Notes: a model not told the origin generated them from the letters alone. DNA of 54,865 nt from Rhodococcus antarcticus (GCF_026153295.1 NZ_CP110618.1:1-54865), one strand, 5' to 3'. Positions 47,849-54,865 are shown, counted from the stretch's first letter. A program made the numbers and translations.

Positions 47849-48184
47849 CTACCGGTGTTGGGTGCCGTGGGCGGGGTGGGGCCCTGGGTTGTCGAGGTCC
47901 TCGGAGTAGGGCACGGGGTGGTTGTGGCCGCGGCCGGTGAAGTCGTCGTTGAGGGCCTGGGCGAGGACGTCGTGCTCGTAGTCGGACACCGTGCGTTCCC
48001 CGCGGAGGACTTCGGTGAGCTCGGCGGGGCTCATGGTGCCGCCCAGGGCGGTGTAGTCGACCCACAGGGTTTGCAGGTCAAGCCCGGACATGGCCAGCCC
48101 GGCACGAAGGACGGCCGCTGAGGCGGTGAGGTCGCTGGTGGTGTCGCCGTTGGGGCGGAGGGGACCGGTGGACACGGCAGCCAT
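47849..48184 (-). CDS. Small HTH-like protein beside the GAF-ANTAR gene
   Basis: A 111-aa protein; ATG 48184 has GAGGTGG upstream. The core SAAVLRAGLAMSGLDLQTLWVDY...MSPAELTEVLRGERTVSDYEHDVLAQALND has the helix spacing of a small XRE-like DNA-binding domain. A His/Pro-rich tail follows. It lies 80 bases after the GAF-ANTAR gene on the same strand and is likely co-transcribed with it. Specific function unknown. Confidence 0.6.
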   Translation of the reverse strand: MAAVSTGPLRPNGDTTSDLTASAAVLRAGLAMSGLDLQTLWVDYTALGGTMSPAELTEVLRGERTVSDYEHDVLAQALNDDFTGRGHNHPVPYSEDLDNPGPHPAHGTQHR

Positions 48185-48264
48185 CGTCGCCACCTCAGGG
48201 GCGGGCGTGCAACTCGAACGGGCCCCAGCCGGTCGTGGTTCACCCACCGGGGGGGTCTTTGGGG

Positions 48265-49050
48265 TTAGGCCTGTCCGGTGTGGGCGGTGATGAAGGCTCG
48301 GGCGACGGTGTTCAGCTTGGTGTTGGTGTTCTGGGACTCGGTGCGCAGCATGGTGAAGGCGGTGTCGCTGTCGCAGTGGTGGAGGGCCATGAGGATGCCT
48401 TTGGCCTGCTCGATGGGGGCCCGGGTGGCCATGGCTTCCTGCAGCTGCCTGGTGTGAGTCGCGGCGGCGGTGAGCAGGCGATAGTCGGTGATGGCGCGGG
48501 TGGCGTGCTCGACGAGGAGCAGCAGCAGAGGGTCGTCGTCGGGGCCGAACCCGTCGGGGCTGTCGCTGTAGAGGTTCAGCGCCCCGAGGGCGGTGCTCCC
48601 GGTGCCGAGGGGGGCGGCGAGGAACGAGCGGACCCCGGCGTGTTCGGAGTCGGCGGTGAACTGGGGCCACCGGGCTCGGCTTGTGGCGACGTCGACGCGG
48701 ACGAGGTCGCCGCTGCGCATGGCGTGCAGGCACGGTCCGTCCCCGGCGGCGTACTGCGACTGGTCGATGACCAGGGTGCGCTTGTCGGTGTGGGCGATGG
48801 TGACCGGGGCACCGGTGTCGGTGTGCCCGGTGATCCCGGCGTGGTCGGCCCCGCCGATGGTGCGGGTGGCCAGGCCTGCGCACCGGTCGAGGTACTCCAC
48901 GAGCTCGTCCTCGTCGTGCGGGGTCCACGCGAGGTTCGCGACGATGTCGGCGACCTCGTGGGGGTTCTTGCTGACCGCGTCGTGGATGGTGCCGCTCTGC
49001 ACGGGTGCGGGCGCAGCAGAGCTGGGGTGAACCAGGGGGCTGGGGTCCAT
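48265..49050 (-). CDS. GAF-ANTAR transcription antitermination regulator
   Basis: A 261-aa signal-responsive RNA-binding regulator. A GAF domain covers roughly residues 40-170 (RTLVIDQSQYAAGDGPCLHAM, VRSFLAAPLG..GALNLYSDSPDGF). A C-terminal ANTAR domain covers about 190-250 (LQEAMATRAPIEQAKGILMA, DTAFTMLRTESQNTNTKLN). ANTAR dimers bind paired hairpins in nascent RNA and prevent termination. ATG 49050 has no ribosome-binding site; the frame is open far upstream but that part is Arg/Ser-rich shadow. No ANTAR target hairpin pair was identified. The small HTH-like gene follows. Confidence 0.9.
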   Translation of the reverse strand: MDPSPLVHPSSAAPAPVQSGTIHDAVSKNPHEVADIVANLAWTPHDEDELVEYLDRCAGLATRTIGGADHAGITGHTDTGAPVTIAHTDKRTLVIDQSQYAAGDGPCLHAMRSGDLVRVDVATSRARWPQFTADSEHAGVRSFLAAPLGTGSTALGALNLYSDSPDGFGPDDDPLLLLLVEHATRAITDYRLLTAAATHTRQLQEAMATRAPIEQAKGILMALHHCDSDTAFTMLRTESQNTNTKLNTVARAFITAHTGQA

Positions 49051-49163
49051 GGATCGAGAAGATAAGCCGTACGTCGTACGTGCGCCACCGGTGTTGTCGG
49101 GGTGAGTACCGCCGGGCAAGGGGGCCGCCCAACGCGCACCTCGCTGCAGACGCCACGGACCGG

Positions 49164-49216
49164 CTGGTCGCCGCCGGCTGGGCCACTGCCCCGAGCTGGT
49201 CTGCCCCGAGCACTGA
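49164..49216 (+). pseudogene. Copy of the recombinase C-terminal coding end (copy C)
   Basis: This 53-base stretch matches the last 54 bases of the serine recombinase (41140-41193) with about seven differences and one missing base, so LVAAGWATAP-ELVCPEH-stop is frame-broken. It ends 12 bases before the first GTTGCGCAAC palindrome of the DUF1016 locus. Confidence 0.65.
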
Positions 49217-49228
49217 CCGGTACGGGTG

Positions 49229-49251
49229 GTTGCGCAACAGCCTGTTGCGCA
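49229..49251. repeat. GTTGCGCAAC palindrome upstream of the DUF1016 gene
   Basis: GTTGCGCAAC at 49229-49238 is part of the larger inverted repeat TGCGCAACAG-C-CTGTTGCGCA (49231-49251), 46 bases before the chosen start. The same core occurs twice inside the gene and once downstream. It may be an operator or recombination site. Confidence 0.6.
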
Positions 49252-49297
49252 CACGGCGCCGACCAGGGTGGTGGGGGTGGCAAGGGAGGATGAGGTG

Positions 49298-50359
49298 GTG
49301 ACCGAGCCTGTGGTGCCCGAGGTCGGGCGGGTGCCTGTCGGGTATGGCGAGCTGCTGGAGCTGGTGAAGGGCGAGGTGCAGGCGGCCCGGGTGCAGGCGG
49401 CCCGGGTGGTGAACACCGAGCTTGTCGTCCTGTACTGGCGGATCGGCACCCTGATCCGGCAGCGGAGGGCCGAGCAGGGGTGGGGCACCAAGGTCGTCGA
49501 GCGGCTGGCGGCGGACCTGCGGTCGGAGTTCCCCGGCATGCGCGGGTTCTCCCCCCGCAACCTCGTCTACATGCAGACCTTCGCCGGTGCGGTCGAAGGG
49601 CCAGTTGCGCAACAGGCTGTTGCGCAACTGCCGTGGGGTCACGTCACGGTGCTGCTGGACAAGCTCGACGACCCGGGGGAGCGGGACTTCTACGCCTCCC
49701 GGGCGGCGTCATACGGGTGGTCGCGGGCGGTGCTGACCCACCACATCACCACTGGTTTGCACCGGCGGTCGGGGGAGGTGGTGACGAACTTCTCGGCCAC
49801 CCTGGGTGCGGAGTCGGGCCTGGTCACCGAGATCGTGCAGGACCCCTACAACTTGGACTTCCTCGCGTTGGAGCCTGGGTTCACCGAGCGGCACCTCGAG
49901 GACGCTCTGGTGGCTAGGTTGACGCACTTCCTGGCCGAACTCGGGGAGGGGTTCGCGTTCGTGGGCCGGCAGTACCGGCTCACCGTCGACGGGGAGGACT
50001 TCTTCGCCGACCTGCTGTTCTTCCACCTCGGGCTACGCCGCTACATCGTCTTCGAGCTCAAGGTCGGAGCAGCGGCACCCGCCCATCTGGGGCAGCTGAG
50101 CTTCTACGTCAACGTCGTCGACGACCTGATGCGCCGCCCGGAGCACGACGACGGCCCCACCATCGGGATCCTGCTGGCCGCGACCCGCAACGACGTCGTC
50201 GTCGAGTACGCCCTGCGCGGGTTCGACACCCCGCTCGCTGTCAGCACGTACCGGACGACCGCGGCCCTACCCGATGAGGTTCGGGCTGCTCTGCCGTCGG
50301 TGGAGGATCTCACCGACGTCGTCCGCCACGCCCGCGACGAACCCCCCGCGTCCAGCTAG
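49298..50359 (+). CDS. DUF1016/YhcG-family PDDEXK nuclease
   Basis: A 353-aa protein of the YhcG family. GTG 49298 follows GGGAGGATGAG at good spacing and is preferred to the frame opening at 49226. The DUF1016 N-terminal DNA-binding part (NTELVVLYWRIGTLIRQR, WGTKVVERLAADLRSEFPGM, GFSPRNLVYMQTF, QLPWGHVTVLLDKL) is intact. The C-terminal PDDEXK core has FFADLLFFHLGLRRYIVFELKVG, supplying the Asp and Glu-x-Lys of the active site. Members are often found in defence islands and as orphan nucleases of restriction systems. GTTGCGCAAC palindromes lie before, in and after the gene. Function beyond DNA cleavage is unknown. Confidence 0.9.
   Translation: MTEPVVPEVGRVPVGYGELLELVKGEVQAARVQAARVVNTELVVLYWRIGTLIRQRRAEQGWGTKVVERLAADLRSEFPGMRGFSPRNLVYMQTFAGAVEGPVAQQAVAQLPWGHVTVLLDKLDDPGERDFYASRAASYGWSRAVLTHHITTGLHRRSGEVVTNFSATLGAESGLVTEIVQDPYNLDFLALEPGFTERHLEDALVARLTHFLAELGEGFAFVGRQYRLTVDGEDFFADLLFFHLGLRRYIVFELKVGAAAPAHLGQLSFYVNVVDDLMRRPEHDDGPTIGILLAATRNDVVVEYALRGFDTPLAVSTYRTTAALPDEVRAALPSVEDLTDVVRHARDEPPASS
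49602..49630. repeat. 29-bp perfect palindrome inside the DUF1016 gene
   Basis: CAGTTGCGCAACAG-G-CTGTTGCGCAACTG has 14-bp perfect arms and contains two GTTGCGCAAC cores 15 bases apart. It codes for PVAQQAVAQL just before the conserved LPWGH motif. Confidence 0.75.
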
Positions 50360-50808
50360 GACACGAGCGCGCGACGCCCGTTGCGCAACTCGACGTCGCC
50401 GCCACCCTCACCGGGCCCACCTCCAGGCCGACTTGTGCGAGGGGCCGGCCTGCGAGGGAGGGTCGTGGGGGCGCCTCCCTCGGTGTGTCTCAGTTCCCTG
50501 GAAGTGAGACATCCCGGGCAACACCGCACGACGCCCCGTCACCGGTCAACCCTGCGGACAGGGCTTACGGGGACCGGGGTCACTCATGACCCTCTGAGCT
50601 GCCGCGGTCCCGGTTCGGATTCCTTCACTGCGACGGTTGCCGCGGCCCAGCTCCCGACCCGCGGCATACCCGGCCCACGAAGTCGGACCTACAGAGCATC
50701 GGTCCGGCCTCCTAGGGGGCAGGCTTTGCGGCTTCGATCCTGGTGTCAACGGGATCCGTGTGACAGGGTTACGCTTTCCGTCATACGCCACCACGGAAGG
50801 AAGTCGCC
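50360..50808. other. Intergenic region between DUF1016 and YfbU genes
   Basis: About 450 non-coding bases. It holds a GTTGCGCAAC palindrome (50380-50389), two consecutive hairpins (50453-50511) and, near 50740-50790, a less GC-rich stretch (GTGTGACAGGGTTACGCTTT) that may contain the YfbU-gene promoter. Open frames here lack support. Confidence 0.45.
50453..50511 (+). terminator. Two consecutive perfect hairpins after the DUF1016 gene
   Basis: CGAGGGAGG/CCTCCCTCG (50453-50482) has a 12-base loop. TGTCTCA/TGAGACA (50486-50511) also has a 12-base loop. They could act as a double terminator. The second, TGTCTCA...TGAGACA, also looks like the end of an insertion sequence, so a solo IS end is possible. 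Confidence 0.4.
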
Positions 50809-51579
50809 ATGGCAGTCCTGAACATCCGAGTCGACGACCGGGTACGCGACCAGCTGAAGGAGCTGGCCGACGGCCACGGCGTGACAACCAGCGAGTACGT
50901 CCGCGATTTGCTCATGGAGGCACTCGTGCCCGTCTTCGAACGCGAGGTGGAGCACGGCGACGAGCCCCCGGCCGAGACCATGCGGATCGTCGACCGACAG
51001 GTGCTCTCTCTGCTGCACCGAATCCTGGGCCGTGTGCTGCCGGAGGAGACCAACGACGTCGACGGAGACCTGGAGTACCAACTGATGCGGGCGAAAATCC
51101 TCGAGGAAGGCTACGCAGGCGAGTACTGGTACGAGACCGCGGGCTTCAGGACGGAGTTGTCCAAGCGCGACTGCAGCCGGGTATTGGACATCCTGCAGAT
51201 GTTCCGCATCACTACCTACAGCATCAGCCACCTGGAGAGCGAGGGGACGCCCGTCGCCGAGAAGCTGGCCCACCAGCTTGAGTTTCGGGGCTTCGACCAC
51301 AACGACGCGCTCGAGGGGCACATGGCGGGCTACGTCGGATTCCTGATGCGCGACGGCGAGCGCTGGACCGAACTGCAGCCCCACCTCGAGCGAAACGACG
51401 GCGGCAACTCGCACATGCCCATGCTCGACACCTACCTGCGGATGCTCTCCGAGTTCCGCCGCATCATGGATGGCCGCGAGCGGGGAGTTAGCCGCCTCGA
51501 CTATCTCTTGTCGCTCGGGGAGCTGGAGCGGATCGCAGATGCGCGGGTCCACCCCTCCCACCGGACCTCGAAGAGCTGA
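50809..51579 (+). CDS. RHH + YfbU-domain protein
   Basis: A 256-aa protein; ATG 50809 follows GGAAGGAAG. Residues 1-50 form a ribbon-helix-helix domain (VLNIRVDDRVRDQLKELADGHG, TTSEYVRDLLMEAL). Residues 60-250 match the YfbU family: IVDRQVLSLLHRIL, AKILEEGYAGEYW, DCSRVLDILQMFR, EFRGFDHNDALEGHMAGY, NSHMPMLDTYLRMLSEFRR. YfbU has been linked to overproduction lethality in E. coli, and actinobacterial versions carrying an RHH suggest a DNA-bound, self-regulated protein. It converges with the 385-aa gene. A toxin-like or defence role is possible but not shown. Confidence 0.85.
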   Translation: MAVLNIRVDDRVRDQLKELADGHGVTTSEYVRDLLMEALVPVFEREVEHGDEPPAETMRIVDRQVLSLLHRILGRVLPEETNDVDGDLEYQLMRAKILEEGYAGEYWYETAGFRTELSKRDCSRVLDILQMFRITTYSISHLESEGTPVAEKLAHQLEFRGFDHNDALEGHMAGYVGFLMRDGERWTELQPHLERNDGGNSHMPMLDTYLRMLSEFRRIMDGRERGVSRLDYLLSLGELERIADARVHPSHRTSKS

Positions 51580-51628
51580 CCGAGTGGAGGGGTGCCTGGG
51601 GTCGCAAGGCCGCAGCCTGCTCCGCCGC

Positions 51629-52786
51629 TCAGTCGCCAGCTGCCTCGTCCGCTCCAAACGCCACGGCCTCGTCGCGCATGCCCTCCAGAATCTCGAGATT
51701 GCGCAGAACGATGTCGGGTTTGTAGGTATGGGTTGGCTTCAGCCGAGACATCCGCTCGAGCACCTCCTCGTCGGTCAGGTGGTCCAGCCACGCCGCGATC
51801 TGCTCGGCACTCAGGGAGCCGTCCATCTGGCCGAGCGTGTCGACGATGTCGATCCGGACCGACGCCGCGCCCAGGCGCTGCTTGTGCCGGTCGGATGCCG
51901 ACATGGTCGACCCCGCCGAGATCGCGCGGCGCTCGTCGACGTGCCCGACAGCAATGTCGTAGCGCGTCGGCAGTTCGGGCCTGGGCGGCTCCAAGCCAGT
52001 GACGAGGCGCGGCACTGCCTGGGTGCGGACCCAATGGGAGATCTCCTCGAGCTCCTGCATGAGCACCGGCCACGTGTCCGTGCCGGGCCGGTTGATGCCG
52101 ATCGTCGGAAAGAGCGCGACCGGCACACGCGTGCCGAACGGGGTCTCCGCGATTACGTCCCCCACCCGCAGCGGCACCTCGGGCCGCGGCGGGAGGCTGC
52201 GGACCGAGCGCGGCATCTGGTCCTCCTTGTACATGGCAGCGATACGGACCGCCGTGACCGCTGGAGTCCGGTGCTTCGCATGGTTCGTGTGGAGGACGAG
52301 GCGAGCCAACGGGTGGTTCTCAGCGTCCTTCCGGTTAAAGGGCTGCAGCCCCTCAATTCGCTTCACCAGGTCGCTGCCGGGATGCAGCGAGGCGGGCCCG
52401 TTCTTCACGCGGCCCTTCGCCCAGGACTCGAAGTCCTCGGCCTTGCGGGACGCCGGGATCTCGACCACGCGCGCGGCCTTCTCGTCCAGGGTTCCGTCGC
52501 GGAACTCGACCTCCGCGAACAGAGCGTGCTCAAGCGCCGCTCGGAGCGCGACTAGCGCATCGGCGACGAGCAGCGGGACCTTCCGCGGGATCGGGGCCAC
52601 ATGCGTCACTACGGTCCGCGTGTTGGGGAAGGCGAGCTGCTCCTCGAGCTCAAAGGTTCCATCGGGCCGCGTCTGGTAGGCGAAAAGCACGTCGGCGACC
52701 TGGCCGACCAGCTCATCCACGTGCGACAGGGTCGCGGCCACACCGAGCTGGTGGTCGGGCAACCAGTGGTGCACCGAGTCCTTCAC
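51629..52786 (-). CDS. Hypothetical protein, 385 aa
   Basis: A 385-aa soluble protein I do not recognise with certainty. It starts at ATG 52786. The N-terminal half has ALVALRAALEHALFAEVEF and NRKDAENHPLARLVLHTNHAKHR, resembling the helical 'LR.ALeHalya' element of HEPN-like hypothetical proteins seen near nucleases. The central part has VRVGDVIAETPFG-like beta strands, and the C-terminus is helical and acidic. There are no membrane segments. It lies 49 bases from the convergent YfbU gene and close to the DUF1016 nuclease, a setting compatible with a defence-related role (inference). Confidence 0.7.
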   Translation of the reverse strand: MKDSVHHWLPDHQLGVAATLSHVDELVGQVADVLFAYQTRPDGTFELEEQLAFPNTRTVVTHVAPIPRKVPLLVADALVALRAALEHALFAEVEFRDGTLDEKAARVVEIPASRKAEDFESWAKGRVKNGPASLHPGSDLVKRIEGLQPFNRKDAENHPLARLVLHTNHAKHRTPAVTAVRIAAMYKEDQMPRSVRSLPPRPEVPLRVGDVIAETPFGTRVPVALFPTIGINRPGTDTWPVLMQELEEISHWVRTQAVPRLVTGLEPPRPELPTRYDIAVGHVDERRAISAGSTMSASDRHKQRLGAASVRIDIVDTLGQMDGSLSAEQIAAWLDHLTDEEVLERMSRLKPTHTYKPDIVLRNLEILEGMRDEAVAFGADEAAGD

Positions 52787-52965
52787 GACGGAATCCTAGG
52801 CGACGTGCGCATGTGGCGCCGAGGTCGCCGGAGGACCCTCAAAGTGGCCGACTCGACCCTGTCGGACCCGTTCCCTGCTGCCAGGCGCGCCGGTAACCGG
52901 CACCGACATCGTTTGACCGCAGACATTGGGTGCGTCGTTCCGCCGCCATCGACGCGCTCCCATCG

Positions 52966-52975
52966 ACCGATCGGT
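52966..52975. promoter_or_regulatory. ACCGATCGGT palindrome upstream of the 385-aa gene
   Basis: A perfect 10-base palindrome about 180 bases before the start of the 385-aa gene, in the 285-base gap that must contain its promoter. It is a possible operator; there is no second copy to support it. Confidence 0.25.
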
Positions 52976-53071
52976 AGCCGGGACGGTGACGCGGCCTTGT
53001 CGGGGCGGCGATGACACGTCGGTTTCAGCCGGTGACCCGTCGTACGCCCTGGCCGCGTTGCTCGAGGGCAG

Positions 53072-53584
53072 CTAGTCGGGCCCCGATCGCTGTCGCTGTC
53101 GGGCCTTTCGCTCTGCGGGGGTCGGGTGGGAGCTGGCCGCGCCGGAGAACCCGGTCAGCGTCGTGTAGGTGTCGAGCGTCGCCAAGGAGTCGGTGGCGGC
53201 CACGTCGGTGGCGTAGTCGTCGGTGGCGTGTTCGTACCGGCGGTGGTGGCCTCTGATGAGGAGCTGCCCGAGGAGAAGACTCAGGATCGTCGAGCCGGCC
53301 AGCAGCGTCCCGCACACCAGGGTGGTGAGGAAGACGGTGCCGTGGTCCCGGGCCATCGACGTACCAACGAGCACCACAGCGACGGCGGCAACGACGAAGG
53401 GCGCGACCGCGGCGCGTAGGGAGTCGGCGCGGTGGTGGTGGTTGAGGTGCCGATGCCCGAGCTCGTGGAGCGGCACACCGTGGGCGACCGCCGACGTCGG
53501 GTCGTGGTGTGCGGCGAACACCGTGCCGATGTGGATGGTGTCGGTGGGGGTTACCACGCGCAGCTCGCCGAGCCCTTCTCCCAC
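53072..53584 (-). CDS. Short M48-like membrane metallopeptidase, probably truncated
   Basis: A 170-aa protein with HELGHRHLNHH at residues 40-50 (zinc-binding HExxH), two membrane helices (APFVVAAVAVVLVGTS and FLTTLVCGTLLAGSTILSLLLG), then YEHATDDYATDVAA near 117-130 as the likely third-ligand region of M48-type peptidases. Family members usually have over 250 residues with more sequence before HExxH. Here only 39 residues precede it. The DNA just upstream, in another frame, reads EAVQAARVEVGQP, so the N-terminus may have been lost by frameshift. A functional small peptidase cannot be excluded. Confidence 0.6.
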   Translation of the reverse strand: MGEGLGELRVVTPTDTIHIGTVFAAHHDPTSAVAHGVPLHELGHRHLNHHHRADSLRAAVAPFVVAAVAVVLVGTSMARDHGTVFLTTLVCGTLLAGSTILSLLLGQLLIRGHHRRYEHATDDYATDVAATDSLATLDTYTTLTGFSGAASSHPTPAERKARQRQRSGPD

Positions 53585-53675
53585 GTGACGTTCCGTATGG
53601 GGGTCGGCTGACCGACCTCGACCCGGGCGGCCTGCACCGCCTCACCCCATGGTCTGAGGCCGACGTCCATGTGTC

Positions 53676-54017
53676 CTACTGGTGGTCGTCGGTGGTGTGG
53701 TGCTGGGGCCCGGTGGGTGCTTCCGCGTCACCGGGTGCTCCGCGCTTGCGCCGCGGCCCCGCGGGAACGACGAGCCCGGCGTTGCGTAGCTCGGCCGCGG
53801 TCCACCCCCCGGCGAGGGCGTCGACGTGCGCAGCGCGAGCCGCCTCAGCGGCAATCTCCTGAGCAGCCTTGGCGGTGGCGACGGCGGCACCGGCGCGGCG
53901 GTGGGCGTCGATGGCGTCGCCGAGAGTGGTGACGAGTGCGATGCGCGCCTGAAGCATCGTCTTCGCCGCGGCGGCAGCGGCAGCCTTGCCGGTGGTGGGC
54001 TGTTCGGTTTGGGTCAT
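53676..54017 (-). CDS. Ala-rich hypothetical protein near mob genes
   Basis: A 113-aa protein; ATG 54017 follows GGGGGAC. It is helical and Ala-rich (GKAAAAAAAKTMLQARIAL, AHRRAGAAVATAKAAQEIAA). Its end has GGWTAAELRNAGLVVPAGPRRKRG, which resembles the short 'wt.aeLr..Gl' helix of small actinobacterial plasmid proteins found next to mobilization genes. No function is known. Confidence 0.55.
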   Translation of the reverse strand: MTQTEQPTTGKAAAAAAAKTMLQARIALVTTLGDAIDAHRRAGAAVATAKAAQEIAAEAARAAHVDALAGGWTAAELRNAGLVVPAGPRRKRGAPGDAEAPTGPQHHTTDDHQ

Positions 54018-54441
54018 GTGGTCCCCCGCTGGTGTGTGGAACGGCAAACCGTGGCCCGCCGTCCTCCCCGTATGAAGCCGATCCTGAGCAGACGAGCCCG
54101 GGTCCAGGGTGGCCCGCAGGGTCATTGCGCAGCGACGCCGTAGGCGCCCTTGATGCGGGCTCGTCTGTGCGGACTCTACCGGCGCGGGGAGGTCGTCGTG
54201 CGAAGACGAGCACCCTCGTACTTACCACTGGCCTAGTGCGCCATGCTGCGCCGCCGGGGGCATCATATCACGGAGCAAGATGTCACAACAGACCTCCTAA
54301 CGTCGGCGTGGCCCTGGCCTGGGGCCTGGGGGTGGGTCACACTGTGTGTGAACGCTGCGCTAGGCCGACGGACGAACCACCCCGGCTGAGCGGTGACACG
54401 AGGGTGGGGCCGGGCAGTGCCGAACGAGACGGGGGACCGTG
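54018..54441. other. Non-coding region before mobC, probable oriT site
   Basis: About 420 bases between the divergent Ala-rich gene and mobC. It contains an AT-richer stretch (54255-54305, CATCATATCACGGAGC...TCACAACAGACC) and the inverted repeat TCACAC-TGT-GTGTGA at 54337-54351, about 90 bases before mobC. oriT nick regions usually lie upstream of mobC/relaxase with such an inverted repeat. The nick site itself cannot be read from sequence. Confidence 0.4.
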
Positions 54442-54849
54442 ATGGTGACCAGGGCGGGGTTGCGGCGGCGGCGCGCTGAAGGTGGCCGCTCCCACCGGGT
54501 GTTGGTGCGGTTCACCGATGAGGAGCTGGCGTGGGTGACGGCGCGGGCGGAGGGTGCCCGGCGCACGGTCCCGGCGCTGCTGGCCGACCTGGCGTTGACC
54601 CCGGCCCAGGGGCCGGTGTTGGACCCGGCGACGGCGAGGCATCTGGTGATGGAGGTGTTCGCGGTGCGGCGGGGGTTGGAGAAGGTGGGGCGCAACGTCA
54701 ACGACATCGCCCGCTTCGCCCTGGGCACCGGGGAGGTTCGGGGCAACGCGGCGGCGGTGCTGGCGGCCCTGGGGCCGGCCCTGGACCGCCTGGATGCGTT
54801 CACCGCCGAGGTGGGTCGGCACTTCCCTGGGCAGGAGCTGCCCCGGTGA
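54442..54849 (+). CDS. mobC: MobC-like relaxosome accessory protein
   Basis: A 135-aa relaxosome protein that helps the relaxase open oriT. An N-terminal basic/RHH-like part (SHRVLVRFTDEELAWVTARA) precedes the MobC signature LEKVGRNVNDIARFAL at about residues 74-89, equivalent to 'L..iGnNlNQiAr..N', then a helical end ALDRLDAFTAEVGRHF. ATG 54442 (or GTG 54439) follows GGGGGACC. The stop is 16 bases from the window end, and across a circular junction the relaxase would start 17 bases downstream, giving a mobC-relaxase operon. Confidence 0.85.
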   Translation: MVTRAGLRRRRAEGGRSHRVLVRFTDEELAWVTARAEGARRTVPALLADLALTPAQGPVLDPATARHLVMEVFAVRRGLEKVGRNVNDIARFALGTGEVRGNAAAVLAALGPALDRLDAFTAEVGRHFPGQELPR

Positions 54850-54865
54850 TCGCGGGGGTCTGCCG

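Noticed and set aside
49226-49297. Upstream extension of the DUF1016 frame.
   Set aside because: The extension encodes the palindrome region and no conserved sequence; GTG 49298 has a GGGAGG site.
1-54865. Self-transmissible conjugative plasmid.
   Set aside because: No VirB4-like ATPase, coupling protein or FtsK/TraB-type translocator was found in any frame; only relaxase and MobC are present.
1-54865. tRNA, rRNA or riboswitch genes.
   Set aside because: No cloverleaf, rRNA-like stretch or recognisable riboswitch core was seen on reading both strands by eye; a covariance search was not possible.

Overview
The window looks like a complete, roughly 54.9 kb circular plasmid from a high-GC actinobacterium. 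It has no housekeeping genes. It carries one replication initiator candidate, a ParA/DNA-binding-protein partition pair with an upstream repeat array, and a MobC/relaxase pair split across the two ends. Joining the last base to the first would put the relaxase GTG about 17 nt after the mobC stop, behind a GGGGG ribosome-binding site. GC-rich codons, frequent GTG starts, an ANTAR regulator and PRC-barrel/DUF2382 proteins all fit Actinomycetota; a finer placement is not justified. No type IV secretion or coupling-protein genes are seen, so the plasmid looks mobilizable rather than self-transmissible.

Layout: 1-1.6 kb relaxase; 1.8-6.0 kb small genes, rep candidate, partition array, parA and its partner; 6.26-6.6 kb an IS3-family transposase remnant; 6.8-38.45 kb one giant gene; 38.5-38.9 kb an IS256-family remnant; 39.3-42.3 kb a frameshifted exported protein, a serine recombinase and an antitoxin/PIN-toxin pair; 42.6-46.2 kb a minus-strand envelope/stress cassette (mechanosensitive-channel-like protein, PRC-barrel+DUF2382, a 67-aa protein, a membrane protein, a second DUF2382 protein, a three-helix-bundle-like protein); 46.6-49.1 kb regulators (TetR, GAF-ANTAR, a small HTH-like protein); 49.3-52.8 kb a DUF1016/YhcG nuclease, a YfbU-domain protein and an unrecognised 385-aa protein; 53-54 kb a short M48-like peptidase, a small hypothetical and the probable oriT region before mobC.

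The outstanding feature is the giant gene, 58% of the replicon. It encodes a secreted multidomain protein of about 10,543 residues if one single-base frameshift in a G4 run at 27911-27914 is corrected. In order it has a signal peptide, Thr/Pro low-complexity stalks, a metzincin-like HELGHFLGLDH module, thousands of residues of Gly/Ala/Val/Thr-rich repeats, three chitin-binding-type-3/CBM5/12-like modules, five '(L/T)DGF-xxGQ' repeats, Calx-beta-like regions, RTX-type GGxGxD repeats, six DUF11-like domains each with a Ca-loop-like GDTNxNGLLDxGExW motif, and a GYWKNH C-terminal module. The combination suggests a calcium-stabilised surface or matrix protein with possible proteolytic and polysaccharide-binding activity, carried between transposase remnants on a mobile replicon. 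That function is inference.
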